From: Variovorax sp. CF079
GTDB taxonomy: Bacteria; Pseudomonadota; Gammaproteobacteria; Burkholderiales; Burkholderiaceae_C
Length of the DNA: 64,000 nt
Assembly (NCBI RefSeq): GCF_900101545.1
Contig: NZ_FMZU01000026.1
Coordinates: 30,316 to 94,315, forward strand
Direction of reading: 5' to 3'
A program made the position numbers and the translations under genes. The notes beneath the pieces were generated by a model. It saw only the letters and a list, made by a program, of their open reading frames with translations. It did no database searches and was not told the DNA's origin. Shown piece by piece: positions 44,053 to 52,286 of the stretch. Position 1 is the first letter of the stretch, and the number at the start of each line of letters is the position of its first letter.

Positions 44053-44982
44053 TCAGCCTTCGAAGACCTGCGCGTAGCGCCGCTCGAGCCAGCGGTTGAA
44101 GCCGGCGATGACGATGACGTTGGCGATCAGCAGCAGGATCGCGATCGACGCGCCCAGCGGCCAGTTCAGGGTGCTGAGGAACTCGTCGTACGCGGCAGTC
44201 GCGACCACCTTGAGCCGGCGCCCGCCGAGGATGGCCGGCGTCGCGAAGGCCGACGCCGCGAGCGCGAACACGATGATCGCGCCCGACAGGATGCCCGGCA
44301 CGATTTGCGGCAGGATGATGCGCCGGAACACCGTGAAAGGCGCAGCACCGAAGGAGAGCCCCGCATTCTCGACCTGCGGATCGAGCTTCTGCAGCGAGGC
44401 CCATACCGAGATCACCATGAACGGCATCAGCACATGCGTGAGCGCGATGACCACCCCCGTCATCGTGAACAGCAGCCGCACCGGTTCGTCCGTCAGGCCG
44501 AGCGCCTGCAGGCCCGCGTTGATGAGCCCGTTGTTGCCCATGAGGATGGCCCAGCCCAGCGTGCGAACCACGACCGAGACCAGCAGCGGGCCGAGGATGA
44601 CGACCAGGAAGATGCCCCGCCACGGCGCCTTCATGCGCGACAGGATGATCGTTTCCGGCACGCCGAACAGCACCGACAGCAGCGTGACCGCCAGCGCCAG
44701 GCCAGCCGTGCGCAGGAAGATCTCGTAGTAGTACGGGTCCGAGAAGACCTCGAGGTAGTTGCGCGCGGTGAAGTCCGGCAGCACGCCGCGCGTGCCGTCG
44801 AACGAGTGCAACGACAGCACCGCGGTGAGCGCGAGCGGAATCACCAGCAGCCCGAGGAACAGCAGCAGCGCGGGTGCGCTCAGGAGCCAGGGCGCGGAGC
44901 CGGCGCGCGGCTCGACCGACTTCGACGGCGACGCGGCCCGGGCCGGCGCGCCAGGCACGAGAGCGGTGGCGGCCTCAGCCAT
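44053..44982 (-). CDS. ABC transporter permease (PotB-like)
   Basis: 309 aa with an N-terminal cytoplasmic stretch and about six membrane segments. ATPase-contact loop VENAGLSFGAAPFTVFRRIILPQIVPGIL. It overlaps the ATPase gene by 8 bp at its start and precedes the PotC-like gene. Confidence 0.9.
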   Translation of the reverse strand: MAEAATALVPGAPARAASPSKSVEPRAGSAPWLLSAPALLLFLGLLVIPLALTAVLSLHSFDGTRGVLPDFTARNYLEVFSDPYYYEIFLRTAGLALAVTLLSVLFGVPETIILSRMKAPWRGIFLVVILGPLLVSVVVRTLGWAILMGNNGLINAGLQALGLTDEPVRLLFTMTGVVIALTHVLMPFMVISVWASLQKLDPQVENAGLSFGAAPFTVFRRIILPQIVPGILSGAIIVFALAASAFATPAILGGRRLKVVATAAYDEFLSTLNWPLGASIAILLLIANVIVIAGFNRWLERRYAQVFEG

Positions 44983-46045
44983 GCGCGGCCTCCGTGTCGA
45001 GCAGGCGCAGGTCGTCGTCCAGCCAATGCACGGCGACCGCCTCGCCTTCGGCCGGCGGCACCGAGCCGATGTTGGGGTGACTCACGCGCATGGGCCCGAG
45101 CGCGCTGTCGACCTCGACCAGCCAGTGGTTGCCGAGGAACAGGCGCGTGCGGATCGTGGCCGGGATGCCGTGCGCGGCCGAGGCCGGCGCGAGCCGCACC
45201 TTCTCGGGCCGCACGTAGACGTTGACCTCGCGCGCGAGCGGCTTCTCCTGGTGCGGCACGTGCAGCAGCGAATCGCCGACGCGCACCTCGCAGCAGCGCG
45301 CATTGCGCGCTTCGACCACGCCCTTGAGCACATTCGTCTTGCCAAGGAAGGACGATGCGAACGCCGATTCGGGCCGCTCGTACGCCTCGTACGGCGTGGC
45401 GAGCTGCACGATGCGTCCGCCATGCATGACGGCGATGCGATCGCTCATCGTCATGGCCTCGACCTGGTCGTGCGTGACCAGGATCGTGGTGATGCCGAGA
45501 TGGCGCTGGATGCTGCGCAACTCGACGTGCATGTCCTCGCGAAGCTTTGCGTCGAGGTTCGACATGGGTTCGTCCAGCAGCAGCACCGCGGGTCGCACCG
45601 CCAGCGCACGCGCGATGGCGACCCGCTGCCGCTGCCCGCCAGAGAGTTCCTTCGGGTAACGCTTGCCGAGGCCCGGCAGCCGCACGAGCTCGAGCGTCTC
45701 GTCGACGCGTTTGAGCTTTTCCGCGCGCGGGATGCCGCGCATCTCAAGGCCGAAGCCGATGTTCTCGGCCACGGTCATGTGCGGGAAGAGCGCGTAGCTC
45801 TGGAACACCACGCCCATGCCGCGCTTCTCCGGCCGCATGCCCGTGATGTCGGCGCCGTCGAGGCGGATGCGCCCGCGCGTCGGCTCGACGAAGCCCGCGA
45901 CCATCTGCAGGGTGGTGGTCTTGCCGCAGCCCGAAGGGCCGAGCAGCGAGATGAACTCGCCACGCTCAACCTCGAGGCTCAGGCTCTCCACCGCGCGGAA
46001 GTCGCCGAAAGCCTTGCCGAGTTGATCGAGTTGAAGGAAGGTCAT
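44975..46045 (-). CDS. ABC transporter ATP-binding protein (PotA/FbpC-like)
   Basis: 356 aa. Walker A GPSGCGKTT at about residue 37, signature LSGGQRQRVAIARAL, Walker B VLLLDEPMSNLD and ILVTHDQVEAMTMSDRIAVM. The C-terminal TOBE domain, with VYVRPEKVRL, is present as usual in this class. It lies 35 bp after the binding-protein gene in the operon. Confidence 0.94.
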   Translation of the reverse strand: MTFLQLDQLGKAFGDFRAVESLSLEVERGEFISLLGPSGCGKTTTLQMVAGFVEPTRGRIRLDGADITGMRPEKRGMGVVFQSYALFPHMTVAENIGFGLEMRGIPRAEKLKRVDETLELVRLPGLGKRYPKELSGGQRQRVAIARALAVRPAVLLLDEPMSNLDAKLREDMHVELRSIQRHLGITTILVTHDQVEAMTMSDRIAVMHGGRIVQLATPYEAYERPESAFASSFLGKTNVLKGVVEARNARCCEVRVGDSLLHVPHQEKPLAREVNVYVRPEKVRLAPASAAHGIPATIRTRLFLGNHWLVEVDSALGPMRVSHPNIGSVPPAEGEAVAVHWLDDDLRLLDTEAAHG

Positions 46046-46080
46046 GAAGGGGGCCCGGGTTCAGGAGCGGCGTTGCGAGC

Positions 46081-47142
46081 TCAGCGTTCGACGGTGCGGT
46101 TCCAGCGGTTGGTCCACTCGGCGCGCTTCTCGTTGACGACGGTCCAGTCGGTGGGCAGCAGCTTGTCGATCTGCTCCTTGCCGTAAGGCACCTTGGCGGC
46201 GACGGCCGGCTCGAGCTTGGCCTTGCTGTTGGCCGGGCCCCAGCCCTGCGTGTCAGCGAGGATGGCCTGCACCTCGGGCGTCAGGAGGTACTGGACAAAG
46301 GCCTGGGAGAGCGCCGGGGCGCTGTTCTGCGCCACCGGGCAGGCGGCCGTCAGCAAGGCCGGCGCGCCTTCCTTCGGAACGACGAACTGCACCGGGAAGC
46401 CCGTGTCCTTCAGCGCCTGCACCCGGCCGCTGCCCCACACCGCCAACATGATGTCGTTGTTCTGGAACAGCTCGGTCATCTTGCCCGGCGACGGCTCCCA
46501 CGCCAGCACGTTGGGGCCGACTTCGCGCGTCATCGCGGTGAATCCGGGGTCGATGTTCTTGTCGCCGCCCTTGCGCAGCTTGGCGAAGGTCAGCAGCGTC
46601 TGCAGGCCGTAGGTATTGCTGATCGGCGGGATCGCGACCTTCTGCTTGAAGCGCTTGTCGGTCAGCACCTCCCATGAATCCGGCGCGGGCAGGTTCGCCT
46701 TCTTGAAGGCTTCGGTGTTGTAGGCGATGCCGGTGGCGACGATGCCGATGCCAACCGCGCTGTCGGTCATGCGCGCGACCGGGTACAGGTCCTTCAGCAC
46801 CGCCGGGTTGCCCAGCTTGTCGCAGAAGCCGAATTGCACCGCCTGGTACATCGGGCCGTCGTCGAGCAGCACGACGTTGAGTTCCTGCTTGCCCTTTTGC
46901 GCCTGCAGCTTGGCCAGCGTGTCGGTCGAGTTGCCCGGCACGTAGACGATCTTGGCATTGTGCTTGGCTTCGAACGCGGGGATCAGCCTCTCCTTGAAGG
47001 CCTTCTCGGTCGACCCGCCGTAGGAGCCGACATACAGCGTGGTGGGATCGGCCGACGCGCTGGTCGCTGCGGTCAGGGCGCCGAGTGCCAGCGCTGCGGA
47101 GACAGCCGCATTCACGGCCGCGGAAACGGGTCGAAGCATCAT
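46081..47142 (-). CDS. ABC transporter substrate-binding protein (polyamine/iron/opine class)
   Basis: 353 aa from ATG 47142 (the ATG at 47139 also works); AAGGAAA lies 5 bases upstream. The signal peptide ends TSASA-DP. The mature protein begins TTLYVGSYGGSTEKAFKERL, typical of PotD/IdiA-like binding proteins, and contains GTLS-type loops such as VYVPGNSTDTLAKLQAQKG. It is the first gene of the nine-gene operon and determines the imported ligand, which probably is the amine or opine oxidised by the downstream enzymes. Confidence 0.92.
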   Translation of the reverse strand: MMLRPVSAAVNAAVSAALALGALTAATSASADPTTLYVGSYGGSTEKAFKERLIPAFEAKHNAKIVYVPGNSTDTLAKLQAQKGKQELNVVLLDDGPMYQAVQFGFCDKLGNPAVLKDLYPVARMTDSAVGIGIVATGIAYNTEAFKKANLPAPDSWEVLTDKRFKQKVAIPPISNTYGLQTLLTFAKLRKGGDKNIDPGFTAMTREVGPNVLAWEPSPGKMTELFQNNDIMLAVWGSGRVQALKDTGFPVQFVVPKEGAPALLTAACPVAQNSAPALSQAFVQYLLTPEVQAILADTQGWGPANSKAKLEPAVAAKVPYGKEQIDKLLPTDWTVVNEKRAEWTNRWNRTVER

Positions 47143-47298
47143 GGGATTTCCTTTGTTGCGCACCAAGAAGTCGGGGTTTTCCCCATCATGATGCGTTTTG
47201 CTTATGGCGCACCAGGATGGAATCTGCGGTTGGTTTCACTCGCAGCTCGGAGATTAGTCATTCGATCTCCAACTGAACAATCGTTTTTTTTCGGAAAC

Positions 47299-47317
47299 CC
47301 ATAACATTGGCGTATGG
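47299..47317. promoter_or_regulatory. LysR-type box between the transporter operon and its regulator
   Basis: CCATAACATTGGCGTATGG is a perfect inverted repeat CCATA-N9-TATGG with T-N11-A, 10 bases before the LysR ATG at 47328. The position suits autoregulation and control of the divergent operon. Confidence 0.5.
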
Positions 47318-47327
47318 AGTTGCTCAT

Positions 47328-48236
47328 ATGAAGATTCGTCAGTTGGAAGCCTTTCGCGCCGTGATGCAGTGGCAAACCGTGACACGTGCGGCCGAGTCCC
47401 TGCACGTGTCACAGCCCGCCGTCACGCGGCTCATCGCGGACCTGGAGGAAAGCGTCGGGTTCGCGCTCTTCCTGCGCGTGCGAGGGCGCCTGCAACCCAC
47501 GGCGGAAGCAGAGGCGCTGAACGAGGAGGTCGAGCGGTCTTTGCTCGGCATGGAACGCATCGCGCGAACCGCCGACGAGATACGTTCGCTGCAGCGTGGC
47601 GCGCTGCGCATCGCTGCAGCCCCGGCGCTGGCGCTGTCGTTCCTGCCGCGCGCCATCGCGACGTTCCTACGCGAGCACAGCGACATCCGCATATCGCTCG
47701 CCAACCATTCGTCACGGACCGTGGTCGACTTGGTGGTGGGCGAGCGCTGCGACGTCGGCTTCGTCGTCCTGCCGATGAGCCACTCCAGCACACACGGCGA
47801 GCAGCTGATCGCGACCCGGATGGTCTGCGTGATGCGGAGCGATCACCGGCTCGCGAGGAAAAAGGTGATCCGCCCCGCGGACCTGGCCGGCGAGCACTTC
47901 GTCTCGCATCCGCATGCGATCGAATCGCGGCTGCACATCGACGCGCTCTTCGCGTCCTACGGCATCGAGCGCGAGCTACAGGTAGAGACGCAGGTGTCGG
48001 CCGGCATTTGCGCCATGGTGGCTGCCGGCCTCGGCGTGTCGCTGGTCGACCCGATCACCGCGCTGGAGCACCGCGGCAGGGGCCTGACCTTCCTGCCGTT
48101 CGAGCCAGTCATGGTCACGGAGTTCTCCGTGCTGACGCCGGCGCGACGCACCTCATCGATGTTGGTGAGCGCCTTCGTCGATCATGTCCGGAGGTTTGCG
48201 GTGCAAGAGTTGGATCCGAAGTTCGTGAGCACCTAG
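47328..48236 (+). CDS. LysR-family regulator (OccR/NocR-like)
   Basis: 302 aa. It begins MKIRQLEAFRAVMQWQTVTR, resembling the EAFRAVM start of octopine/nopaline regulators OccR and NocR, then SQPAVTRLIADLEESVGFALF. The effector domain follows with LRIAAAPALALSFLPRAI. It is divergent from the nine-gene uptake and oxidase operon, which strengthens the opine or N-substituted amino acid hypothesis. The OccR/NocR link is my reading of the N-terminus; no family tree was made. Confidence 0.9.
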   Translation: MKIRQLEAFRAVMQWQTVTRAAESLHVSQPAVTRLIADLEESVGFALFLRVRGRLQPTAEAEALNEEVERSLLGMERIARTADEIRSLQRGALRIAAAPALALSFLPRAIATFLREHSDIRISLANHSSRTVVDLVVGERCDVGFVVLPMSHSSTHGEQLIATRMVCVMRSDHRLARKKVIRPADLAGEHFVSHPHAIESRLHIDALFASYGIERELQVETQVSAGICAMVAAGLGVSLVDPITALEHRGRGLTFLPFEPVMVTEFSVLTPARRTSSMLVSAFVDHVRRFAVQELDPKFVST

Positions 48237-48518
48237 TTCAGCAGGCACCGCCGCAGACTTTGCGTCAGCGCTGCATGCCTTACGGGTCGGCCTGCTGTCC
48301 TCACGATTGCGATTCCGACATCTGGTTTCGCGGATCACAGACACCCCGACTGCCTTCTTTCCCGCCTCCGCGTCAGGGATGCGCAAGGCGGCCACGGGCC
48401 GTCCCGAAGGGATGAGCGCCACAGCGCGAACCTGGAACAGCCCGACCGGCGAAGCCGGTGAAGTCCAACTTCCGTCGGGCGGCCGTCGCCTCGCGAGATC
48501 GCCACAAGGCGTCGGGCG

Positions 48519-48800
48519 TCACGCGCAGATGTGCTTCCTCGGGCACATCAGCCCAGCCCGCGCAGCACGCCGGGATCGCAGCTTCTTCGCCACGTCGAAG
48601 GCATCGGCCGCAGCGAATTCGTCCGCGGAGGGTTCGCCTCCGTCCGGGAAGCCCAACGTCGCCAAGCCGTCGCGCTTGAGCAATGCTTCGGCGGCTTGCA
48701 TCGGGGTGACTCCCGCCTTCGCGAAGACAGCCTGCGCTGCGGCGAGGCCTCGGGCAATGTCGCCGGGGCTGGCGCCTGGCACGTTCAAGATCATCGGCAT
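48519..48800 (-). CDS. Hypothetical protein (about 93 aa)
   Basis: Weak call. From ATG 48800 the frame reads MPMILNVPGASPGDIARGLA, AAQAVFAKAGVTPMQAAEAL and FPDGGEPSADEFAAADAFDV, which has a normal helix-rich composition and resembles small conserved hypotheticals. The upstream part of the open frame (to 49160) is arginine/proline-rich and was not used. The C-terminus after KKLRS becomes basic and may be out of frame, so the gene could be degraded. Between 48237 and 48518 nothing else was found. Confidence 0.45.
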   Translation of the reverse strand: MPMILNVPGASPGDIARGLAAAQAVFAKAGVTPMQAAEALLKRDGLATLGFPDGGEPSADEFAAADAFDVAKKLRSRRAARAGLMCPRKHICA

Positions 48801-48989
48801 GGCGGCCGAACTCCAGAACAGCGAAAGCTCGGCCGGTGGCTGCTTCGGCCGCGCCCGCTCTGGCTTGGGCTTCAGCTCCCGCGGCCGCAGCGGTTCGGGT
48901 CGCCACCAGTCGATCGGCAGGTCTCGTCGTTGGCCGCGTGGACCGCGTGGAGATCGCGATGCAATGGCGAGCCTTCGCCCTAGCCCCCT

Positions 48990-49241
48990 TTGAAGCTGGC
49001 GAGCTGGCCAACGATTGTTGGCACGCTTGCGGACGCGCGAAAGCGCGACTACGGCTTCTCCGCAGCAGCAGTGAACGGCTGGACCTGGGCGCGATTCGAC
49101 GCTAGCGCTGGCGAGTCCATGACCGGCATCATTTCGGAAGTGCTTCGCTTCCTTGAGCATCTTGTCGCCAAGGGGTACCTGCGCTTCTCAGGCGACAAGT
49201 ACTTCGTCGTGCGGGATTCGTTGCCACCGCGCGGCGGCTGA
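48990..49241 (+). CDS. Possible small protein, winged-helix-like (83 aa)
   Basis: Weak call. TTG start at 48990; the product contains IISEVLRFLEHLVAKGYLRF and SGDKYFVVRDSLPP, like the last helix and wing of a small DNA-binding domain. It precedes the ATPase gene by 131 bp. No ribosome site is clear and it could be a remnant. Confidence 0.35.
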   Translation: MKLASWPTIVGTLADARKRDYGFSAAAVNGWTWARFDASAGESMTGIISEVLRFLEHLVAKGYLRFSGDKYFVVRDSLPPRGG

Positions 49242-49344
49242 ACCTGTCCAGAGGCTTCACTGCCTGCGGGGCCCGTCTTGGCGATAGTTTCTGCCGCCAA
49301 AAAACCCATATAAATCATTGCCTTATCCGTCATTTTTCTTTAGC

Positions 49345-49358
49345 ATACAAATTTGTAT
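49345..49358. promoter_or_regulatory. Perfect 14-bp palindrome upstream of the ATPase gene
   Basis: ATACAAATTTGTAT is its own reverse complement and lies in an AT-rich stretch 14 bases before the ATPase ATG, next to the site AAAGGAA. It looks like a dimeric repressor operator; the repressor is not known. Confidence 0.5.
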
Positions 49359-49372
49359 CTTAAAGGAATTTC

Positions 49373-50875
49373 ATGGCTGAGTGGGGCTTCTACGGGCGGA
49401 CCGAGCCGTTGGCGGAGCTTCGGCGCGTTGTTGAGGCCGAGCGCTGGTACTTCTGCCGCATCGAGGGACGCCGTCGGATAGGCAAGACAACGCTGCTGGG
49501 CCAGCTTGCAAAGGGCGAGGCTAGCCTGGGGGCGAACCTCGTGTACATGCAAGTGCCCGATTCCGACGAGCGCGATGTCGCAACCACGTTCGCTCGAAGC
49601 CTTGGCGAATGCGAGCGCGACGATGCACGGGCGCTTGCGGCAAACGTGACGGATTTTGCGTCAATGGCCGGTGCCATCGGCCAGATCTGCGATGCGGGCA
49701 TGGTTGTCGTGCTGGATGAGTTCCAGTACTTCACGCGCGCCAAGCTTCATGCGTTCAATTCGTTCCTTCAAGCGCAGGTGGACCGGCTGCGCAACGCTGG
49801 TCTGCGCCGCGGCGGGCTGTTCGTGCTGGGCTCTCTTCAGTCCGAGATGAATGCCCTCCTGGACGACAAGGCAGCACCCCTGTATGGGCGCATAACGGCA
49901 CAAATCCGGCTGGACCACTGGGACTTCCAGGACCTGATGGCGGTGTTCCGTAGCCAAGGTGTTGAGGAACCGCAGCGATGGCTCACGCTCTGGACCTTCT
50001 TCGAAGGGGTCCCAAAGTTCTATCACGATGCATTCGAGCAGGACCTGTTCGCGGCACCCGCGGCGGACCTCGCTCGAGAGCTGCTGACCCGAATGTTCGT
50101 GCGCGGCTCCAGCCCGTTGTCTGAAGAGGCCGACACGTGGTTCCTGCGCGAACTGCGCGGCCGAGCCGTTTCCATATTGCACTACCTGGCCGACCACGCA
50201 GGTTGCAGCAATGGGGACCTGGTCGCGGCGTTGAACGACCCTCACGACAAGACGCCGCTAGGCACGCACATCAGCCGGCTCGTCAACGACTACCGCATGG
50301 TGGACAAGCTCCATCCTGTGTTCTCGGACAGCAAGAGCCGAAATGCGCGCTACTACCTCGCCGACAATTTCCTGCAGGCGTGGCTTGCAGTGGCGAAGCC
50401 CGCTCGTGAAGCCGCGCGGCTCAAACCGTTGGACAAAGCACTGGCGCCGGCTCTGCGCCGGCTTGAGGTTCTCGAGGGCTTCTCCTTCGAAAAGCTGGTG
50501 CGCGGCCTGCATACCGAGATGTCTCGCAAAGGCCTCGGCGACTTCGAGCTGTCTGAGCTCAGGCTCGGTTACTGGAATAGGCCTCGGGACGTGGCCCGTA
50601 GCATCGAGATAGACCTTGTCGCGCTGGATGAGGCCAGCAAGCGTATTCGCTTCGGCTCCTGTAAGCGCACCGCTGGCGCGCACGACAACGCGGCCCTCGA
50701 GGCCTTCGACCAGCATGTCGCGGGATTCATGGCTGCACGCGAGCACAAACACCTGAGCAACTGGACGCAGGAGAGAGTCGTCTTCTCGCCCGAGTTCACC
50801 TCTGAGCAGCGTGCCGCCCTCGTTAGTCGAGGGTATGGATGCAAAGACCTGCATGACTACGCCGCTTTCGTCTGA
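49373..50875 (+). CDS. ATPase with C-terminal DUF234 (nuclease-like) domain
   Basis: 500 aa. Walker A is recognisable in GRRRIGKTTLLGQLA at about residues 32-46, Walker B in GMVVVLDEFQYF near 115. Mid-protein is a winged-helix region (NGDLVAALNDPHDKTPLGTHISRLVNDY). The C-terminal part reads SIEIDLVALDEASKRIRFGSCKR, a PD-(D/E)xK-like pattern (Asp, then x-C-K) as described for DUF234. This ATPase_2/DUF234 architecture is best known from archaea and is patchily found in bacteria. It stands alone behind a palindromic site. Function is not established; a mobile or defence-like nuclease ATPase is one possibility. Confidence 0.85.
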   Translation: MAEWGFYGRTEPLAELRRVVEAERWYFCRIEGRRRIGKTTLLGQLAKGEASLGANLVYMQVPDSDERDVATTFARSLGECERDDARALAANVTDFASMAGAIGQICDAGMVVVLDEFQYFTRAKLHAFNSFLQAQVDRLRNAGLRRGGLFVLGSLQSEMNALLDDKAAPLYGRITAQIRLDHWDFQDLMAVFRSQGVEEPQRWLTLWTFFEGVPKFYHDAFEQDLFAAPAADLARELLTRMFVRGSSPLSEEADTWFLRELRGRAVSILHYLADHAGCSNGDLVAALNDPHDKTPLGTHISRLVNDYRMVDKLHPVFSDSKSRNARYYLADNFLQAWLAVAKPAREAARLKPLDKALAPALRRLEVLEGFSFEKLVRGLHTEMSRKGLGDFELSELRLGYWNRPRDVARSIEIDLVALDEASKRIRFGSCKRTAGAHDNAALEAFDQHVAGFMAAREHKHLSNWTQERVVFSPEFTSEQRAALVSRGYGCKDLHDYAAFV

Positions 50876-50941
50876 GAGCCCTGGTGCTCGAAAGTCGCCC
50901 GCGCCTCAAACTCGACTCCTGCGCGGCGGGCCGGCCGGGAC

Positions 50942-50957
50942 TGGCTGCATTCGGCCA
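50942..50957 (-). repeat. Dispersed intergenic motif, copy 10 (reverse orientation)
   Basis: TGGCTGCATTCGGCCA on the plus strand. It lies 78 bp before copy 11, in the gap between the ATPase and NUDIX genes. Confidence 0.5.
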
Positions 50958-51019
50958 AGCGGACCTACGTCACGGCGGTCCAGTTTCGCGTTGAGCGGTG
51001 ATTGGGACCGGTCGATCGC

Positions 51020-51035
51020 CGGCTACAGTCGGCCA
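51020..51035 (-). repeat. Dispersed intergenic motif, copy 11 (reverse orientation)
   Basis: CGGCTACAGTCGGCCA on the plus strand, identical to the complement of copy 1 over 16 bases. It is 50 bp upstream of the NUDIX start, about the same distance as the copies before the minus-strand genes at 8800 and 9667. Confidence 0.6.
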
Positions 51036-51085
51036 GCAAAGACGTCGCAAACCGTGCCGCGCCCAACGACAATCCGGTGCTGCCT

Positions 51086-51532
51086 ATGAAGACCACTTCT
51101 TATGGGGTGCTCATCCTGAACGAGCTGGGTCAGCTCCTGCTGGCGCACGCCACCGGGCAGAAGCACTGGGACATCCCAAAGGGTGGCGCGGAAGAAGGCG
51201 AGTCTCCGCGCGAGGCGGCCATCCGCGAAGTCCGGGAAGAAACGGGTATCGAACTGATTGCGGATTCGATGGAGGAGCTTGGGCGCATGCTTTACCTCTC
51301 CCGAAAGGACCTACACCTTTTCCGTGTCGTCCTGCACACGCGCAACTGCGACATCGCGGCATGCAAATGCACGAGCTTCTTCCCTCACCACGCGTCAGGC
51401 GTGATGACCCCCGAAGTGGACCAGTTTAGGTGGGTGGACATTGCGGATGTACCGGCGCTTGCTGCAAAGTCGATGACTGCGCTGCTTCGGTCGCTGCCGG
51501 GCTTCGAAGCGATGCCGCCGGTCGAAGGCTAG
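51086..51532 (+). CDS. NUDIX hydrolase
   Basis: 148 aa from ATG 51086. The NUDIX box is complete: GGAEEGESPREAAIREVREE followed by TGIEL (G-x5-E-x7-REUxEExGU), the Mg2+ site for cleaving nucleoside-diphosphate-linked substrates. KHWDIPKGG precedes it. Substrate not predictable. The longer reading from 51002 starts in the dispersed-motif region and was not used. Confidence 0.92.
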   Translation: MKTTSYGVLILNELGQLLLAHATGQKHWDIPKGGAEEGESPREAAIREVREETGIELIADSMEELGRMLYLSRKDLHLFRVVLHTRNCDIAACKCTSFFPHHASGVMTPEVDQFRWVDIADVPALAAKSMTALLRSLPGFEAMPPVEG

Positions 51533-51686
51533 GAACGCAACAAGATGCCAAAGCGCGCGAGCAAACGGACTAGCTTCGAAGCTGAGAGCGAGCGAGAGCC
51601 GCTCACGCGACGCATGCAGAGGCAACTTAGGCGCCTTGCTCTTGAGCGTGCACCTGTTGCAATCGAGAAGTCGGAAGGCGTAGAGA

Positions 51687-52124
51687 GTGAAGAAGACCGC
51701 TTTTACGCTGCCGGGTGCGGCTGTCGCAGCCTTCAATCTTGAGCGCTACGACTTGGCAGAACAGCTCGCCCGGAGCTTGCTTGACCTTGCGACTTCCTTT
51801 GAGCGGAACTGGAACCACGGCAATGCCATTCATTTTGCGCACACCGTCCTGGGCCTCCTTGCGGTGCGACAGGACGAACTGCTGCTTGGTATACAGGAGC
51901 TCAAAGCGTCCGGCGAAACCAGCGGGTCGCCTCAACTCGGTTCGTTCGGGCCAAGCATGCAGCTCGCAAAAGAGCTGCTGAAGCACGGAGAGTTCGGGTC
52001 AGTTCTTAGCTATTTTCAACAGTGCAGAGTCTTCTGGAAGATGGGTGGCGCGTGGTTGGACATTTGGGAGCGAAAGGTCCGAGCAGGCTCCGTGCCCAAC
52101 TTTGTCATGCACAGCTACCGATAG
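51687..52124 (+). CDS. Conserved hypothetical TPR-like protein (145 aa)
   Basis: GTG start. The protein reads MKKTAFTLPGAAVAAFNLER, then NWNHGNAIHFAHTVLGLLAV, SGETSGSPQLGSFGPSMQLA and YFQQCRVFW, a helix-repeat pattern that I have seen in many proteobacterial hypotheticals. It is likely a small TPR-like adaptor. It follows the NUDIX gene by 154 bp and ends one base before a dispersed-motif copy. Confidence 0.65.
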   Translation: MKKTAFTLPGAAVAAFNLERYDLAEQLARSLLDLATSFERNWNHGNAIHFAHTVLGLLAVRQDELLLGIQELKASGETSGSPQLGSFGPSMQLAKELLKHGEFGSVLSYFQQCRVFWKMGGAWLDIWERKVRAGSVPNFVMHSYR

Positions 52125-52125
52125 C

Positions 52126-52142
52126 CGGCAGAATCCGGCCCA
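52126..52142 (-). repeat. Dispersed intergenic motif, copy 12 (reverse orientation)
   Basis: CGGCAGAATCCGGCCCA directly after the stop codon of the 145-aa gene. The following bases AAGAGCGG are shared with copy 13 (AAGAGCAGG). Confidence 0.5.
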
Positions 52143-52286
52143 AGAGCGGACGAAGTTGGCCAGAAGCTATCGACACGAACACACAGCACCCAACGTCATG
52201 CTTCAAAACACAGTGGCGCACAAACAGGCGGGATGGAAGCGCCCCCGAAGGCTCTCAGTTCTTGCAAGTTCCGCGGCGAGGCAGCA

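Noticed and set aside
51545..51742. Possible 65-aa protein before the TPR-like gene
   Set aside because: Strongly basic, overlaps the better supported gene starting at 51687, and lacks recognisable features.
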